From NCBI GenBank assembly GCA_027619225.1, contig JAQCFW010000020.1:1-33988 (forward strand): a DNA stretch of 33,988 bases. The letters run 5' to 3'. The position numbers and the translations under genes were made by a program. The stretch comes from Bacteroidota bacterium. Its GTDB lineage: Bacteria; Bacteroidota; Bacteroidia; Flavobacteriales_D; Sanyastnellaceae. The notes under the pieces were generated by a model that saw nothing but the letters and a program-made list of their open reading frames with translations, was not told where the DNA came from and searched no databases. The number at the start of each line of letters is the position of its first letter. The stretch's first letter is position 1. Shown here piece after piece: positions 23,092 to 32,696 of the stretch.

Positions 23092-24144
23092 ATGGAAAGT
23101 CATCTAACAACATCTTGGGAAAACAAGCTCAGCTTGGCTTCATCTGAGGCTTCAAGCATTCTGGTGATTGCTGATAGCAATCTTCCGAAGTCATACAGCA
23201 AAGAGGTTTTAGATATTTGCAACAAAGAATCCCCCACTCACATTATTTCATTTGAAGGCGGAGAAGGAATTAAAACCCTATCACATGTTTCTGAAGTGTA
23301 TGTACATCTCGAAAAGATGGGTGCAGATAGAAAAAGCTTAGTTGTTTGCTTGGGGGGTGGGACGATTACAGATATGGGTGGATTTGCAGCTAGCACGTAT
23401 AAAAGAGGAGTGAGTTTAGTTCATTTACCCACAACCGTTTTAGCAATGGTGGACGCCGCTATTGGTGGTAAAACTGGAGTGAATACTGAGATGCAAGAAA
23501 ACTTTGGGCTTTTAAAAAACCAAATAGGAACGTTCTACAATCCTAAAATGGTAGGGATTAATCACAATTGGCTACAGAGCTTAAAGGAGGAAGAAATCCT
23601 TAGCGGATGGGGCGAAATGGTGAAGCACGCATTGTTAAAAGGAGGAACACATTTAAAAGAGTTAATGAAACTCAGTCCCAAGTTAGAGGACCTATCACCT
23701 ATGTTAATTCGTTCTGCAAGAATTAAAGAAGCTATTGTGAATCGAGATGAAAAAGAGATTGGTGAACGTGCCTCATTAAATCTTGGGCATACTGTGGGTC
23801 ATGCGATTGAAAGCTTGGCGCATGATCAAGGGCGTGAAATGAAACACGGAGTTGCTGTTGCTTGGGGGCTCGTATTTGCTTTGGAGGCTTCTGTGATGAA
23901 AATGGGGTTTGATCCAACCACTGCTGAGGAGCTGCAAAACTGGATAGTTTCTGAGATTTTAAAGGGGATAGAGGTAGATGGAGCTGATGCTGTTTGGTCT
24001 AAAATGTCACAGGATAAGAAAAACGTAAAAGGCAACGTTATAGACGTGTTAATGATCGCGCCTGGGGAAGTTAAATGGGACTTTGTCTGGGAACGCGAAG
24101 AATTCACAATCTTATGGGAGAAGTTTCGAGGACGATACACCTAA
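23092..24144 (+). CDS. aroB: 3-dehydroquinate synthase
   Basis: NAD- and metal-dependent enzyme of the shikimate pathway that cyclises DAHP to 3-dehydroquinate. The 350-residue product has the NAD motif GGGTITDMGGFAA (88-100), TTVLAMVDAAIGGKTGVN, the metal ligands E175 (GWGEMVKHA), H233 and H237 (LGHTVGHAIE), and the lysine-rich C-terminal segment. The length is normal. It is followed 31 nt later by lpxD, which has its own promoter box. Its 5' side is divergent from the large secreted protein. Confidence 0.95.
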   Translation: MESHLTTSWENKLSLASSEASSILVIADSNLPKSYSKEVLDICNKESPTHIISFEGGEGIKTLSHVSEVYVHLEKMGADRKSLVVCLGGGTITDMGGFAASTYKRGVSLVHLPTTVLAMVDAAIGGKTGVNTEMQENFGLLKNQIGTFYNPKMVGINHNWLQSLKEEEILSGWGEMVKHALLKGGTHLKELMKLSPKLEDLSPMLIRSARIKEAIVNRDEKEIGERASLNLGHTVGHAIESLAHDQGREMKHGVAVAWGLVFALEASVMKMGFDPTTAEELQNWIVSEILKGIEVDGADAVWSKMSQDKKNVKGNVIDVLMIAPGEVKWDFVWEREEFTILWEKFRGRYT

Positions 24145-24160
24145 ATCATCTGCTTCTAAA

Positions 24161-24168
24161 TATCTTTG
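24161..24168 (+). promoter_or_regulatory. -7 promoter box of the lpx operon
   Basis: TATCTTTG, a perfect TAnnTTTG, lies between the aroB stop and lpxD, 7 nt before the lpxD ATG. It would start the lpxD-lpxC/fabZ-lpxA transcript at or next to the start codon. Confidence 0.65.
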
Positions 24169-24175
24169 TAGACAA

Positions 24176-25207
24176 ATGGAACAAACTGCAGCGGAATTAG
24201 CAATACTATTAGATGGATCCGTTTCTGGAAACCCGGAGACGAGAGTTCGTAAACTAGGGAAGATAGAATCAGCGGGGACAGGTGCTGTAACATTCTTAGC
24301 CAATAAGGAATATGAGAAGTACGTTTATAAAAGCGGTGCTTCAGTTGTTGTTGTCTCTAAAGATTTTCAACCCAAGAAAGACCTTCCCCCAGACATGACA
24401 TTGGTGAAGGTCGATGATCCTTATTCAGCTTTCGCAAAGTTGTTAGATGCATACGACAACATCCTTAAACGCGATGAAGGAGTTCATTCGTCAGCAATCA
24501 TCCATCCCGATGCAATTATCGGTGCAGGATGTGCAATAGGGCCTGGAGTGGTCATAGACAAAGGAGCTACAATAGGAGACAGGACTGAACTTAGGGCTCA
24601 TGTTTATATAGGACGTGATGTAACCATAGGGACTGATTGTATGTTTTTTTCCGGTGTGCGTATCTTAGACAGGTGCCACGTTGGCAATAGATGTACAATT
24701 CAAGGGGGGACAGTGATCGGATCAGATGGGTTTGGTTTTGCTCCGAAAGATGATGGGTCTTATGCCAAAGTTCCGCAAACTGGAAATGTGATTCTAGAAG
24801 ATGATTGTGATATAGGTGCCTTGTGTACCTTGGACAGGGCCACTTTAGGATCTACGATTGTTCGCAAAGGCTGTAAATTAGATAACCTTATTCAGGTTGC
24901 TCACAATGTTGTTATCGGTGAGAAAACTGTTATTGCAGCCCAAACAGGCATCGCTGGATCTACAACAATAGGTGCACAATGTATGATCGGAGGTCAAGTG
25001 GGAATTAGTGGCCACCTTAAAATTGCAAACGGATCAAGAATTGCAGCTAAATCTGGAGTTTCAGCCAGTATATTAACTCCAAACGGAACCTATCAAGGAA
25101 ATCCCGTGATGCCAATTAAAACTTTCCATAAATTTCATATTGCACTACGTAAACTTGTGAGATCACAAAAAAACCCTGAACTAATTATCGATGATTCAAT
25201 CAAATAA
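24176..25207 (+). CDS. lpxD: UDP-3-O-(3-hydroxyacyl)glucosamine N-acyltransferase
   Basis: Third step of lipid A synthesis: transfers a 3-hydroxyacyl chain from ACP to the free amine made by LpxC. The 343-residue product has the N-terminal uridine-binding domain (about 1-100, KLGKIESAGTGAVTFLANKE), a left-handed beta-helix of hexapeptide repeats (about 100-300), the GSDGFGFAP motif, and the catalytic His in VAHNVVIGE. ATG 24176 is chosen over the longer open frame, which overlaps aroB, because the fold begins here and a promoter box abuts it. It overlaps lpxC/fabZ by 17 nt. Confidence 0.95.
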   Translation: MEQTAAELAILLDGSVSGNPETRVRKLGKIESAGTGAVTFLANKEYEKYVYKSGASVVVVSKDFQPKKDLPPDMTLVKVDDPYSAFAKLLDAYDNILKRDEGVHSSAIIHPDAIIGAGCAIGPGVVIDKGATIGDRTELRAHVYIGRDVTIGTDCMFFSGVRILDRCHVGNRCTIQGGTVIGSDGFGFAPKDDGSYAKVPQTGNVILEDDCDIGALCTLDRATLGSTIVRKGCKLDNLIQVAHNVVIGEKTVIAAQTGIAGSTTIGAQCMIGGQVGISGHLKIANGSRIAAKSGVSASILTPNGTYQGNPVMPIKTFHKFHIALRKLVRSQKNPELIIDDSIK

Positions 25208-26609
25208 GCAACACACTCTTAAGAGTAAGATTACCTTTAATGGAGTGGGTTTGCATACTGGTGAGGTTTGTACCATGACTGTCGTCCCTGCTGAAGGGGG
25301 GCATGGTTATAAATTTCAAAGAATAGATATTGAGGGCCAACCCATCATTGACGCTTGCACGAAGAATGTTTGCTCAACTTTAAGAAGTACTTCACTCGGG
25401 AAAGATGGGGTCGAGGTTCACACAACTGAGCACATTCTTGCAGCCCTTTATGCTTCAGGTGTTGACAATGCCTTGATTCAACTAAATGGAGTAGAGGTTC
25501 CTATTCTTGATGGCAGTGCAGAAATGTTTACACAGGGCATTGAAAAGGCCGGCACAAAAGAACTTGAAGAAGATAGACTGTTTTTTAAAGTCAGAAAAAA
25601 CATAAGCTTTATAGACAAAGAACGAGGTGTCGAAATGCTCATCGTCCCGATTGTGGAAGATGAGCTTAGGCTGACGGTCATGGTTGACTACAACAGCCCC
25701 ATTTTAGGAACTCAACATGCAAGACTTGAAAGCCTTAGCGAATTTTCAAAAGAAATAGCATCGTGTAGAACCTTTGTATTCATGAAGGAGGTTAAGTACC
25801 TTGCTGAAAAAGGATTAATAAAAGGTGGAGATGTTGACAACGCAGTAGTTTTAGCTGAAAAACCATATTCAAAAGCAGAACTTCAAGATATTGCAAAATC
25901 TTTAGGGAGAACTGAGTTGGGGGTTATAGATGGAGAGACGGGGGTGGTGAGCACAAGTGCTCTCAGATTCACAAATGAGCCTGCGCGTCACAAACTTCTT
26001 GATATTTTAGGTGACCTTGCTTTAACAGGAAGGTATATACATGGTCATGTACTTGCTGCTAGGCCAGGACATGAAGCCAACGTAGCTTTTACAAAGGAAA
26101 TGGATTTAAAGATCAAAGCATTTGAAGACATCCCTGACTTGCGAACCGATAGAGAGGCCATTTTAGATATAAATCAAATTTCTAAACTTCTCCCACACCG
26201 CTATCCATTTCTTTTAGTTGACAGCATACTTGAGATGACTGAGGATAGCATTATCGGGTTGAAGAACGTGACGATGAACGAACCTTTCTTTCAAGGTCAT
26301 TTTCCCGAAAATCCAGTTATGCCAGGTGTACTTCAAATAGAAGCCATGGCTCAAGTAGGTGGTGTATTCGCACTTTCAAGTGTCGATGAACCAGAGTCTT
26401 GGTCCACCTACTTTATGAAATTAGATGATGTCAGGTTCAAACAAAAGGTTTTACCTGGTGACACGATTGTCTTTCATTTAAAATTAATTTCTCCCATCAG
26501 ACGCGGTTTAGTTCATATGTCAGGAAAAGGATATGTTCGAGGTAAACTTGTCTCTCAGGCTATTTTATTAGCTCAAGTAATTAAGGATAGAAATCCAACC
26601 AACGATTAG
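25191..26609 (+). CDS. lpxC/fabZ: Bifunctional LpxC deacetylase / FabZ dehydratase
   Basis: A fusion of two enzymes, well known in Bacteroidota. Residues 1 to about 305 are LpxC, the zinc deacetylase that commits UDP-3-O-acyl-GlcNAc to lipid A: HTTEH (H77, E80, H81), H267 and D271, and HGHVLAARPGHEAN with H294. Residues about 325-472 are FabZ, the 3-hydroxyacyl-ACP dehydratase of fatty-acid elongation: LLPHRYPFLLVD, and GHFPENPVMPGVLQIEAMAQ with H370 and E384. The 472-residue length fits the fusion. An extra stretch around 222-250 is longer than in proteobacterial LpxC. The gene overlaps lpxD and is 10 nt from lpxA. Confidence 0.96.
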   Translation: MIQSNKQHTLKSKITFNGVGLHTGEVCTMTVVPAEGGHGYKFQRIDIEGQPIIDACTKNVCSTLRSTSLGKDGVEVHTTEHILAALYASGVDNALIQLNGVEVPILDGSAEMFTQGIEKAGTKELEEDRLFFKVRKNISFIDKERGVEMLIVPIVEDELRLTVMVDYNSPILGTQHARLESLSEFSKEIASCRTFVFMKEVKYLAEKGLIKGGDVDNAVVLAEKPYSKAELQDIAKSLGRTELGVIDGETGVVSTSALRFTNEPARHKLLDILGDLALTGRYIHGHVLAARPGHEANVAFTKEMDLKIKAFEDIPDLRTDREAILDINQISKLLPHRYPFLLVDSILEMTEDSIIGLKNVTMNEPFFQGHFPENPVMPGVLQIEAMAQVGGVFALSSVDEPESWSTYFMKLDDVRFKQKVLPGDTIVFHLKLISPIRRGLVHMSGKGYVRGKLVSQAILLAQVIKDRNPTND

Positions 26610-26619
26610 CATCTTATCA

Positions 26620-27408
26620 ATGTCAGCAATAATAAGCCCTCAAGCCTTTGTTCACCCAAACGCTTCTATAGAAGACGGAGTTGTGATTGAGCCTTTTGCC
26701 TATGTGGGCGAGGGAGTGAAAATAGGGGGTGGAACTTGGGTTGGTCCCCATGCAACTATTTTATCAAGCACCACAATAGGTAAAGACTGTAAAATTTATC
26801 CAGGAGCAGTTATTGGGGCTGACCCTCAGGATTTAAAATTTGACAACGAAGAGACAACGGTCGAAATTGGAGATCGAACGATTATCCGTGAATGTGTAAC
26901 GATACACAAAGCAACTGTTGACAGGTATAAAACAGTTATCGGTGATGATTGCCTAATCATGGCATATGTTCATCTCGCCCACGATGTTAAAGTTGGAAAC
27001 AATGTTGTCCTAGCTAACGCTGTAAATGTAGCTGGTCACGTAACAATTGATGACTGGGTTATTATTGAAGGTATGGTTGGGATTCAACAATTCGTCCATG
27101 TTGGGGAACATGCATTTGTAGCTGGAGGGTCCTTGATTCGCAAGAATATACCTCCATACATTAAAGCAGCAAGAGAGCCACTGTCCTTCATAGGCGTTAA
27201 CTCCATAGGCCTTAGAAGAAGGGGGTTCACTCAGGATAAAATTCAAAGGATTGATGATATTTATAGAACACTATATGTGCAAAATGCAAATATGAGTATT
27301 GCCCTAAATGTCGCGGATGCCGAATTTCCAAGCTGTGATGTGAAGGATTTTGTTCTTGGATTTATTCGAAAATCCGACAAAGGAATTATCAGGGGTCCTT
27401 TCTCATAA
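26620..27408 (+). CDS. lpxA: UDP-N-acetylglucosamine O-acyltransferase
   Basis: First enzyme of lipid A synthesis; adds a 3-hydroxyacyl chain to UDP-GlcNAc. The 262-residue product is a left-handed beta-helix of hexapeptide repeats with the family motifs IGADPQDLKF, ECVTIHKAT, LIMAYVHLAHDVKVGN (catalytic His in the last), and the C-terminal helical part starting near NSIGLRRRGF. Length is normal. It closes the lpx operon and converges on galE with a 6-nt overlap of the coding ends. Confidence 0.96.
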   Translation: MSAIISPQAFVHPNASIEDGVVIEPFAYVGEGVKIGGGTWVGPHATILSSTTIGKDCKIYPGAVIGADPQDLKFDNEETTVEIGDRTIIRECVTIHKATVDRYKTVIGDDCLIMAYVHLAHDVKVGNNVVLANAVNVAGHVTIDDWVIIEGMVGIQQFVHVGEHAFVAGGSLIRKNIPPYIKAAREPLSFIGVNSIGLRRRGFTQDKIQRIDDIYRTLYVQNANMSIALNVADAEFPSCDVKDFVLGFIRKSDKGIIRGPFS

Positions 27409-28449
27409 GCCAGACTTCTCACTCAGCTTTTGTTGCCAGTTCCAAGAATCATTCAGCCCTTGCTTCAGGGAACGCTTGGTTTCCCATTTCAATTCCTCCT
27501 TGGCTCTTTCTGCATTAGCCCAAATAGCGACCACATCTCCTTCCCTCCTATCTCCAAGTGTATGAGGCACTTTCTGTCCGGTTACCCTTTCAAAAGCATC
27601 AATTACCTCAAGAACGGAAACCCCAGTCCCCGTTCCTAAATTAAAAGGCCTACAGCCTTTGCCTTTTCCGGTCTCGAATAAATAGCAAATTGCCTTAACA
27701 TGCGCTTCCGCCAAGTCCATAACATGCAAATAATCTCTAATACAAGACCCGTCTTTCGTTGGGTAATCTGTCCCAAACACGGTTAGAGGCCCTCTTAACT
27801 TCGCCACGGCTTGACATAAAAAGGGAATAAGATTGTTTGGGATTCCTCGTGGGGATTCTCCAATTACTGCTGATGGGTGCGCTCCAATAGGATTGAAGTA
27901 TCTCAGCAAAGCTGAACTAAACTCACGGTTCTCCTCAGCGTGATTCACAATTAATTTCTCGCAAGCTTGTTTGGTATATCCATAAGGCGATTCAGAAGGC
28001 AGGAAAGGAGATAGTTCATCAACAGGAATATTTTCCGGCTCTCCATACACTGTGCAACTTGATGAAAACACCAAGCTATGAACCCCGAATTCCTGCATTG
28101 TCTCTAACAAGCATTCGGTTCCCCCAATGTTATTCGACTTGTACAACTCCGGCTTTGCAACACTTTCTCCTACAGCTTTTAATGCGGCAAAATGGATGAC
28201 TCCTGAAATCGGAAAGCCCTGTTCCTTTTCTGTATTAAAAACGTTTAACAGGTCATTCTTATTCCTACAGTCTGCTTCGTAAAAAGGGACTTCTTGGGCA
28301 ACCAATGACCGCATAGCTTGCACCGCAGAAAATTCTGAATTACTGAAATTATCTAAAAGAACAACTCTAAAACCAGCTTCAACTAATGCTACAGCTGTAT
28401 GTGTTCCTATGTACCCCGCTCCGCCAGTGACTAAAATAGTTAAACTCAT
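27403..28449 (-). CDS. galE: UDP-glucose 4-epimerase
   Basis: NAD-dependent epimerase interconverting UDP-glucose and UDP-galactose, feeding galactose into surface glycans. The 348-residue product has TGGAGYIG (8-15), FAALKAVGESV (88-98), the serine region VFSSSCTVYG, and the YxxxK pair Y156/K160. The RYFNPIGAHPS and RDYLHVMDLA segments are typical of GalE. It is 21 nt after the membrane-protein gene and may be in one transcript with it. Confidence 0.95.
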   Translation of the reverse strand: MSLTILVTGGAGYIGTHTAVALVEAGFRVVLLDNFSNSEFSAVQAMRSLVAQEVPFYEADCRNKNDLLNVFNTEKEQGFPISGVIHFAALKAVGESVAKPELYKSNNIGGTECLLETMQEFGVHSLVFSSSCTVYGEPENIPVDELSPFLPSESPYGYTKQACEKLIVNHAEENREFSSALLRYFNPIGAHPSAVIGESPRGIPNNLIPFLCQAVAKLRGPLTVFGTDYPTKDGSCIRDYLHVMDLAEAHVKAICYLFETGKGKGCRPFNLGTGTGVSVLEVIDAFERVTGQKVPHTLGDRREGDVVAIWANAERAKEELKWETKRSLKQGLNDSWNWQQKLSEKSGL

Positions 28450-28470
28450 AATTCAATGTTAAGTGGGAAG

Positions 28471-29085
28471 TTATCCTATCTGTAATATTAGCACACCAAA
28501 CATACATACAAATCCCACGGAAAAACCTACGTAAACCTCCTTTAGTGTATGTGCTTCTAATTCTAGACGACTCCAGGCAAGAAGTCCAGATGCAATGACT
28601 ATCGAGGCAATCCAGTTTAAATCTGATGTTACATTAATTACCCCAACATAAATTACAGCAGCGAGTACGCCTCCAATAGCTAACAAATGCATACTCAGTT
28701 TGAAACGCATTGTAACAATTAAACCTGTGAGTATCGAAACAACCATCCCCAGCATAAGGGATCTATATAAAACTGGAATAGCAATTCCCGTAAGTTCTAA
28801 TGTGAGGACATATGCCATAACGTAATACCCAAGAACGATTAAAAAAGGCTTGAATCTTTCAGACCTGTTTCTGATATCTAAATCAGAAATCATCCCGCGT
28901 CTACGCATAAGTAAAATCGAAAAACCCGTCGCGAGTGTGGTAATCACAATTATTAATGCTAGGTATACAAATACATCTGTTCGGTTTGACAGATAAACAT
29001 CGAAATGCTTCAATAAAAATATTGTAAACAAAGGCATTAAAAAAGGATGGAAAACAGCGGAAATAAATTTGGCAAAACTCTGCAT
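28471..29085 (-). CDS. PAP2-superfamily-like membrane protein
   Basis: A 204-residue membrane protein with about six hydrophobic helices. The C-terminal part has SMHLLAIGG and WSRLELEAHTLKEVYVGF, matching PAP2 phosphatase motifs 2 and 3 (SxH-like and SRxxxxxHxxxE/DV). Motif 1 is poor (RNRSERFKPF in place of KxxxxxxRP). If active, it would dephosphorylate a lipid phosphate such as undecaprenyl or phosphatidyl phosphate at the inner membrane. The weak first motif makes this uncertain. It is 4 nt after rpoN, so co-transcribed with it. Confidence 0.6.
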   Translation of the reverse strand: MQSFAKFISAVFHPFLMPLFTIFLLKHFDVYLSNRTDVFVYLALIIVITTLATGFSILLMRRRGMISDLDIRNRSERFKPFLIVLGYYVMAYVLTLELTGIAIPVLYRSLMLGMVVSILTGLIVTMRFKLSMHLLAIGGVLAAVIYVGVINVTSDLNWIASIVIASGLLAWSRLELEAHTLKEVYVGFSVGFVCMFGVLILQIG

Positions 29086-29089
29086 TTTC

Positions 29090-30556
29090 CTATAATTCTT
29101 TTCTTAATCTAGCTACGGACAACCCCATCTGCTCGCGATATTTCGCAACCGTCCTTCGAGCAATGTGATACCCTTTTGAATTTAATATAATTCCCAACTT
29201 TTCATCCGTTAATGGCTTTGACTTGTCCTCTTCTTCTATCGCGTCCTTAAGAATGCTCTTCACTTCGCGAGAGCTAACCTCTTCTCCACTATCAGTAGTT
29301 AAACTCTCAGAAAAAAATGTTTTTAGGAGAAATGTGCCATAAGGAGTTTGGACATATTTACTGTTAGCGACCCTTGAAACTGTGCTAATGTCCATATTTA
29401 TCTTCTCAGCAATATCCTTCAAAATCATAGGTTTAAGATCCGTCTCATCTCCGCTTAAAAAATACTCCTCTTGGTGATTCACGATTGTGTTTATCGTTTT
29501 CATTAGCGTGAGTTGACGCTGCCTAATTGCATCTACAAACCACTTAGCTGCATCAATCTTTTGTTTCACAAAGGTTAAAGCTTCTTTTTGAGACTTCGAG
29601 GTTTTTGCACCACTTGCATATGTATGCATCATCTCTTTATATGAAGGACTAATTCTTAAATCTGGGGCATTTCTCTGATTTAACACTACTTGTAACTCAT
29701 CGTCATTCACAGTAAGAATAAAGTCTGAAACAACATGAGCTACTGTTCTAGCAGATTCTCCTCCTGAATCACCCGGCTTGGGATTTAGTTTTTTAATTTC
29801 AGAAAGGGCATCTTTGAGGTCGTCGTCTGAAATGCTTAGTTTAGAAGTAATCGAGGAGTAATGCTTTTTTGAAAAAGCCTCGAAATGATCTTCTAAAATC
29901 TCCTCTGCGTAAACCAGATTCTGAAGACGTAAGAAATTAGCTTTATCCTGTAGTATTTCTAGTTTACGCCTTATCTGTAGGAGTAAGCATTCTCTTAAAC
30001 TTTTAGCACCAACGCCTGCTGGATCTAGGGTTTGGATTGTTAAAAGGACATGCTCTAACTCGTCTCTTTTAACAGTAATATTTTGGGTAAAAGCCAAGTC
30101 ATTTACAATGCTGTCAAGGTCTCGCCTCAAATATCCCGCATCATCTAACTGACCTATTATATGCTCCCCTAGCATTTTCTGAGTTTCATTTAGCTGATAC
30201 AAACCTAATTGACCAATCAACAGCTCCCTAAAAGTTGAGCCCGCACCAAGGGGAATATCCTGGTCCTCTACATCTGGGCCGTGATTGCTGACTGACGTTT
30301 TATAATCAGGCGTTTCATCATCTAAATATTCATCAAAATCAAACTCGTCTAAAGCATCGTTTTGATCTTGATCATCCGGCTCTAACTCATCTTTTTCCTC
30401 CTCTTCTGCTCCTTCCTCTAAAGCTGGATTCGCCTCAAGCTCTTGCTTAATCCTAGCCTCAAGCTCCACCGTGGGCACTTGCAAAAGTTTCATCAGCTGA
30501 ATTTGCTGAGGTGATAACCGTTGAAGTTGCTTTTGTTGGAGTGATTGCTTGAACAT
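29090..30556 (-). CDS. rpoN: RNA polymerase sigma-54 factor
   Basis: Alternative sigma factor for promoters with -24/-12 elements, needing an AAA+ activator to open. The 488-residue product has the Gln-rich activator region at the start (MFKQSLQQKQLQRLSPQQIQ), an acidic linker (about 55-100), the core-binding region, and the HTH/RpoN box ARRTVAKYRE (466-475) that reads the -24 element. It lies 14 nt after asnS and 4 nt before the PAP2-like gene. No cognate activator gene is in this window. Confidence 0.95.
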   Translation of the reverse strand: MFKQSLQQKQLQRLSPQQIQLMKLLQVPTVELEARIKQELEANPALEEGAEEEEKDELEPDDQDQNDALDEFDFDEYLDDETPDYKTSVSNHGPDVEDQDIPLGAGSTFRELLIGQLGLYQLNETQKMLGEHIIGQLDDAGYLRRDLDSIVNDLAFTQNITVKRDELEHVLLTIQTLDPAGVGAKSLRECLLLQIRRKLEILQDKANFLRLQNLVYAEEILEDHFEAFSKKHYSSITSKLSISDDDLKDALSEIKKLNPKPGDSGGESARTVAHVVSDFILTVNDDELQVVLNQRNAPDLRISPSYKEMMHTYASGAKTSKSQKEALTFVKQKIDAAKWFVDAIRQRQLTLMKTINTIVNHQEEYFLSGDETDLKPMILKDIAEKINMDISTVSRVANSKYVQTPYGTFLLKTFFSESLTTDSGEEVSSREVKSILKDAIEEEDKSKPLTDEKLGIILNSKGYHIARRTVAKYREQMGLSVARLRKEL

Positions 30557-30570
30557 GTGCTTTAAAAAGG

Positions 30571-32001
30571 TTAAAATTCTGCCGAAAGTGGAGTTCTAGG
30601 GAATGGTATGACGTCTCGGATGTTGGACATCCCTGTCGCGAACATAACAAGCCTTTCAAAGCCCATGCCAAACCCACAATGTTCAGCCGACCCAAACTTT
30701 CTAGTTTCTAAATACCACCAAACATGATCCTCTGGAATATTAAAGTCTGCGCATTTCTTCTTCAGGATATCCAATCTCTCCTCACGTTGAGATCCACCAA
30801 TAATTTCTCCAATCCCAGGGACGAGAACGTCCATTGCAGCAACGGTTTTACCGTCGTCGTTTTGGCGCATATAAAACGCCTTAATTTCAGCGGGGTAATC
30901 GGTTACAATCACTGGCCCTCCGATGTGCTTCTCCACTAACCAACGCTCGTGCTCTGAATGAAGGTCATCACCCCACTCGCAGGGGTATTTAAATTTCTTC
31001 TTCTTAAACGGCTTAGAATCCCTAAGAGCATTGATCACTTCAGTGTATGTCATGTGAGCAAACTCCGACTCAACTACGTTCTGAAGGCGATCTGTTAAAG
31101 GGTGCTCATGTCTGTCCTTTTGGGGCAGCTGTTTTTCAGATTGAACTTCCCTGTTTTCTAAGAAATTCAAATCGTCTTTTCCATGTTCCAACACATATCC
31201 TAAAACAGATTTGAGACAATCCTCCGCAAGCTTCATATCGTCTTTAAGATCTGCAAATGCTATCTCGGGCTCTATCATCCAAAACTCAGCTAAGTGGCGA
31301 GATGTATTTGAATTTTCTGCTCTAAATGTGGGGCCAAAAGTATATACTTGTCCAAGCGCCATGGCCGCTAACTCTGCTTCGAGTTGGCCGCTCACCGTTA
31401 AGTTCGAGGGCTTACCAAAGAAGTCCTGAGAGAAGTCCGTAGAACCATCCTCTAATTTAGGGAGGTTCTCGAGGTCGAGGGTTGTCACTTTAAACATCTC
31501 CCCAGCCCCTTCCGCATCCGAACCGGTAATGATCGGAGTGTGGAGTTGATAAAACCCTTGATCGTGGAAGAATTTATGGACAGCAAATTGCAAAAGGTGA
31601 CGGATGCGGAAAACCGCACTAAAAGTGTTGGTACGAAATCTTAGGTGAGCTTTTTCCCTCAAAAACTCAAGGGAATGCTTTTTCATTTGAATTGGAAACT
31701 CATCGGGATCCGCGCCACCTAGTATTTCAAGTTCCTCTACTTGAATTTCAACTGACTGACCTCCTCCCTGACTCTCAACTAAAACTCCCAAAGCACGAAT
31801 CGCGGCTCCGGCGTTAAGCTGCTTTAATAAGGATTCATCGAAATCTTCTCGTTGCACAACAAGTTGAATATTGTGAATCGTTGAACCGTCATTAACCGCT
31901 AAAAATCGATCGTTTCTATACGTCCTTACCCAACCACAAACAGTAATCTTATTTGATGAAGGTGCGGTTTCTAGCACCTTTGAAATTCTTAGTCTTTCCA
32001 T
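30571..32001 (-). CDS. asnS: Asparaginyl-tRNA synthetase
   Basis: Class IIb synthetase that charges tRNA-Asn. The 476-residue product has an N-terminal OB-fold anticodon-binding domain (about 15-110, VCGWVRTYRNDRFLAVNDGS), then the catalytic core with FRAENSNTSRHLAEFWMIEPE (motif 2 region) and GFGMGFERLVMF (motif 3), ending in DVIPFPRTP, which fits AsnRS rather than AspRS. A perfect -7 box lies 6 nt before the ATG. Downstream are rpoN and the PAP2-like gene at short distance. Confidence 0.96.
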   Translation of the reverse strand: MERLRISKVLETAPSSNKITVCGWVRTYRNDRFLAVNDGSTIHNIQLVVQREDFDESLLKQLNAGAAIRALGVLVESQGGGQSVEIQVEELEILGGADPDEFPIQMKKHSLEFLREKAHLRFRTNTFSAVFRIRHLLQFAVHKFFHDQGFYQLHTPIITGSDAEGAGEMFKVTTLDLENLPKLEDGSTDFSQDFFGKPSNLTVSGQLEAELAAMALGQVYTFGPTFRAENSNTSRHLAEFWMIEPEIAFADLKDDMKLAEDCLKSVLGYVLEHGKDDLNFLENREVQSEKQLPQKDRHEHPLTDRLQNVVESEFAHMTYTEVINALRDSKPFKKKKFKYPCEWGDDLHSEHERWLVEKHIGGPVIVTDYPAEIKAFYMRQNDDGKTVAAMDVLVPGIGEIIGGSQREERLDILKKKCADFNIPEDHVWWYLETRKFGSAEHCGFGMGFERLVMFATGMSNIRDVIPFPRTPLSAEF

Positions 32002-32007
32002 GTCTTA

Positions 32008-32015
32008 CAAAGATA
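32008..32015 (-). promoter_or_regulatory. -7 promoter box of asnS
   Basis: TATCTTTG on the minus strand is a perfect TAnnTTTG, ending 6 nt before the asnS start codon. It lies in the 18-base gap after the ABC ATPase gene. Confidence 0.6.
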
Positions 32016-32019
32016 TGTC

Positions 32020-32691
32020 TTATTCAAGTTTACCGTCTCGAAGGCGGATTATCTTTTCAGCACGAGCGGCGATATCTTCTTCGTGAGTAACTAGAATAAT
32101 TGTATTTCCAGCTTTGTGGATTTCATCAAGTAGTTGCATAATGCCATCTGAAGTTTTCGTGTCGAGGTTTCCAGTAGGCTCGTCAGCGAAAATGATGGAT
32201 GGTCTCATAACCAAAGCACGGGCGACTGCAACTCGCTGCCTTTGGCCTCCGCTAAGTTCATTGGGAGTGTGAGTATACCTATCGCCTAAACCCACTTGCA
32301 CCAACACCTCTTTTGCTCTAGCAAGCCTTTTTTCCTTAGGAATGCCAGCATAAATCATAGGCAATGCGACATTCTCAAGCGCGGTATATCGGGGCAAGAG
32401 ATTGAAGGTTTGGAAAACAAAACCTATTTCCTTGTTGCGAATTGCTGCAAGAGAGTCATCATCAAGTGTACTAACATCATTTGAGTTTAAAAAATACTCA
32501 CCAGAAGTGGGTGAATCTAAGCAACCTAAGATATTCATTAGAGTAGATTTACCAGACCCTGAAGGGCCCATCAAAGCGATGTAGGAACCTTTCTCAATTG
32601 AAATATCTAAACCATCTAAAGCACGAACTTTAGTGTTACCAACTGTATAATACTTCGTAAGGTTTTTTGCCTGAATGATCGATGATGTCAT
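32020..32691 (-). CDS. ABC transporter ATP-binding protein, LolD/MacB type
   Basis: A 223-residue ATPase of the MacB/LolD class, which drives lipoprotein release or efflux by coupling to FtsX-like permeases. Walker [10 protein letters not shown] (42-50), the Q-loop region [17 protein letters not shown], the signature [15 protein letters not shown], and the Walker [14 protein letters not shown] are complete. The permease partner is not adjacent: the gene is flanked by asnS and a divergent secreted-protein gene. Its exact substrate is therefore open. Confidence 0.92.
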   Translation of the reverse strand: MTSSIIQAKNLTKYYTVGNTKVRALDGLDISIEKGSYIALMGPSGSGKSTLMNILGCLDSPTSGEYFLNSNDVSTLDDDSLAAIRNKEIGFVFQTFNLLPRYTALENVALPMIYAGIPKEKRLARAKEVLVQVGLGDRYTHTPNELSGGQRQRVAVARALVMRPSIIFADEPTGNLDTKTSDGIMQLLDEIHKAGNTIILVTHEEDIAARAEKIIRLRDGKLE

Positions 32692-32696
32692 AGAAG

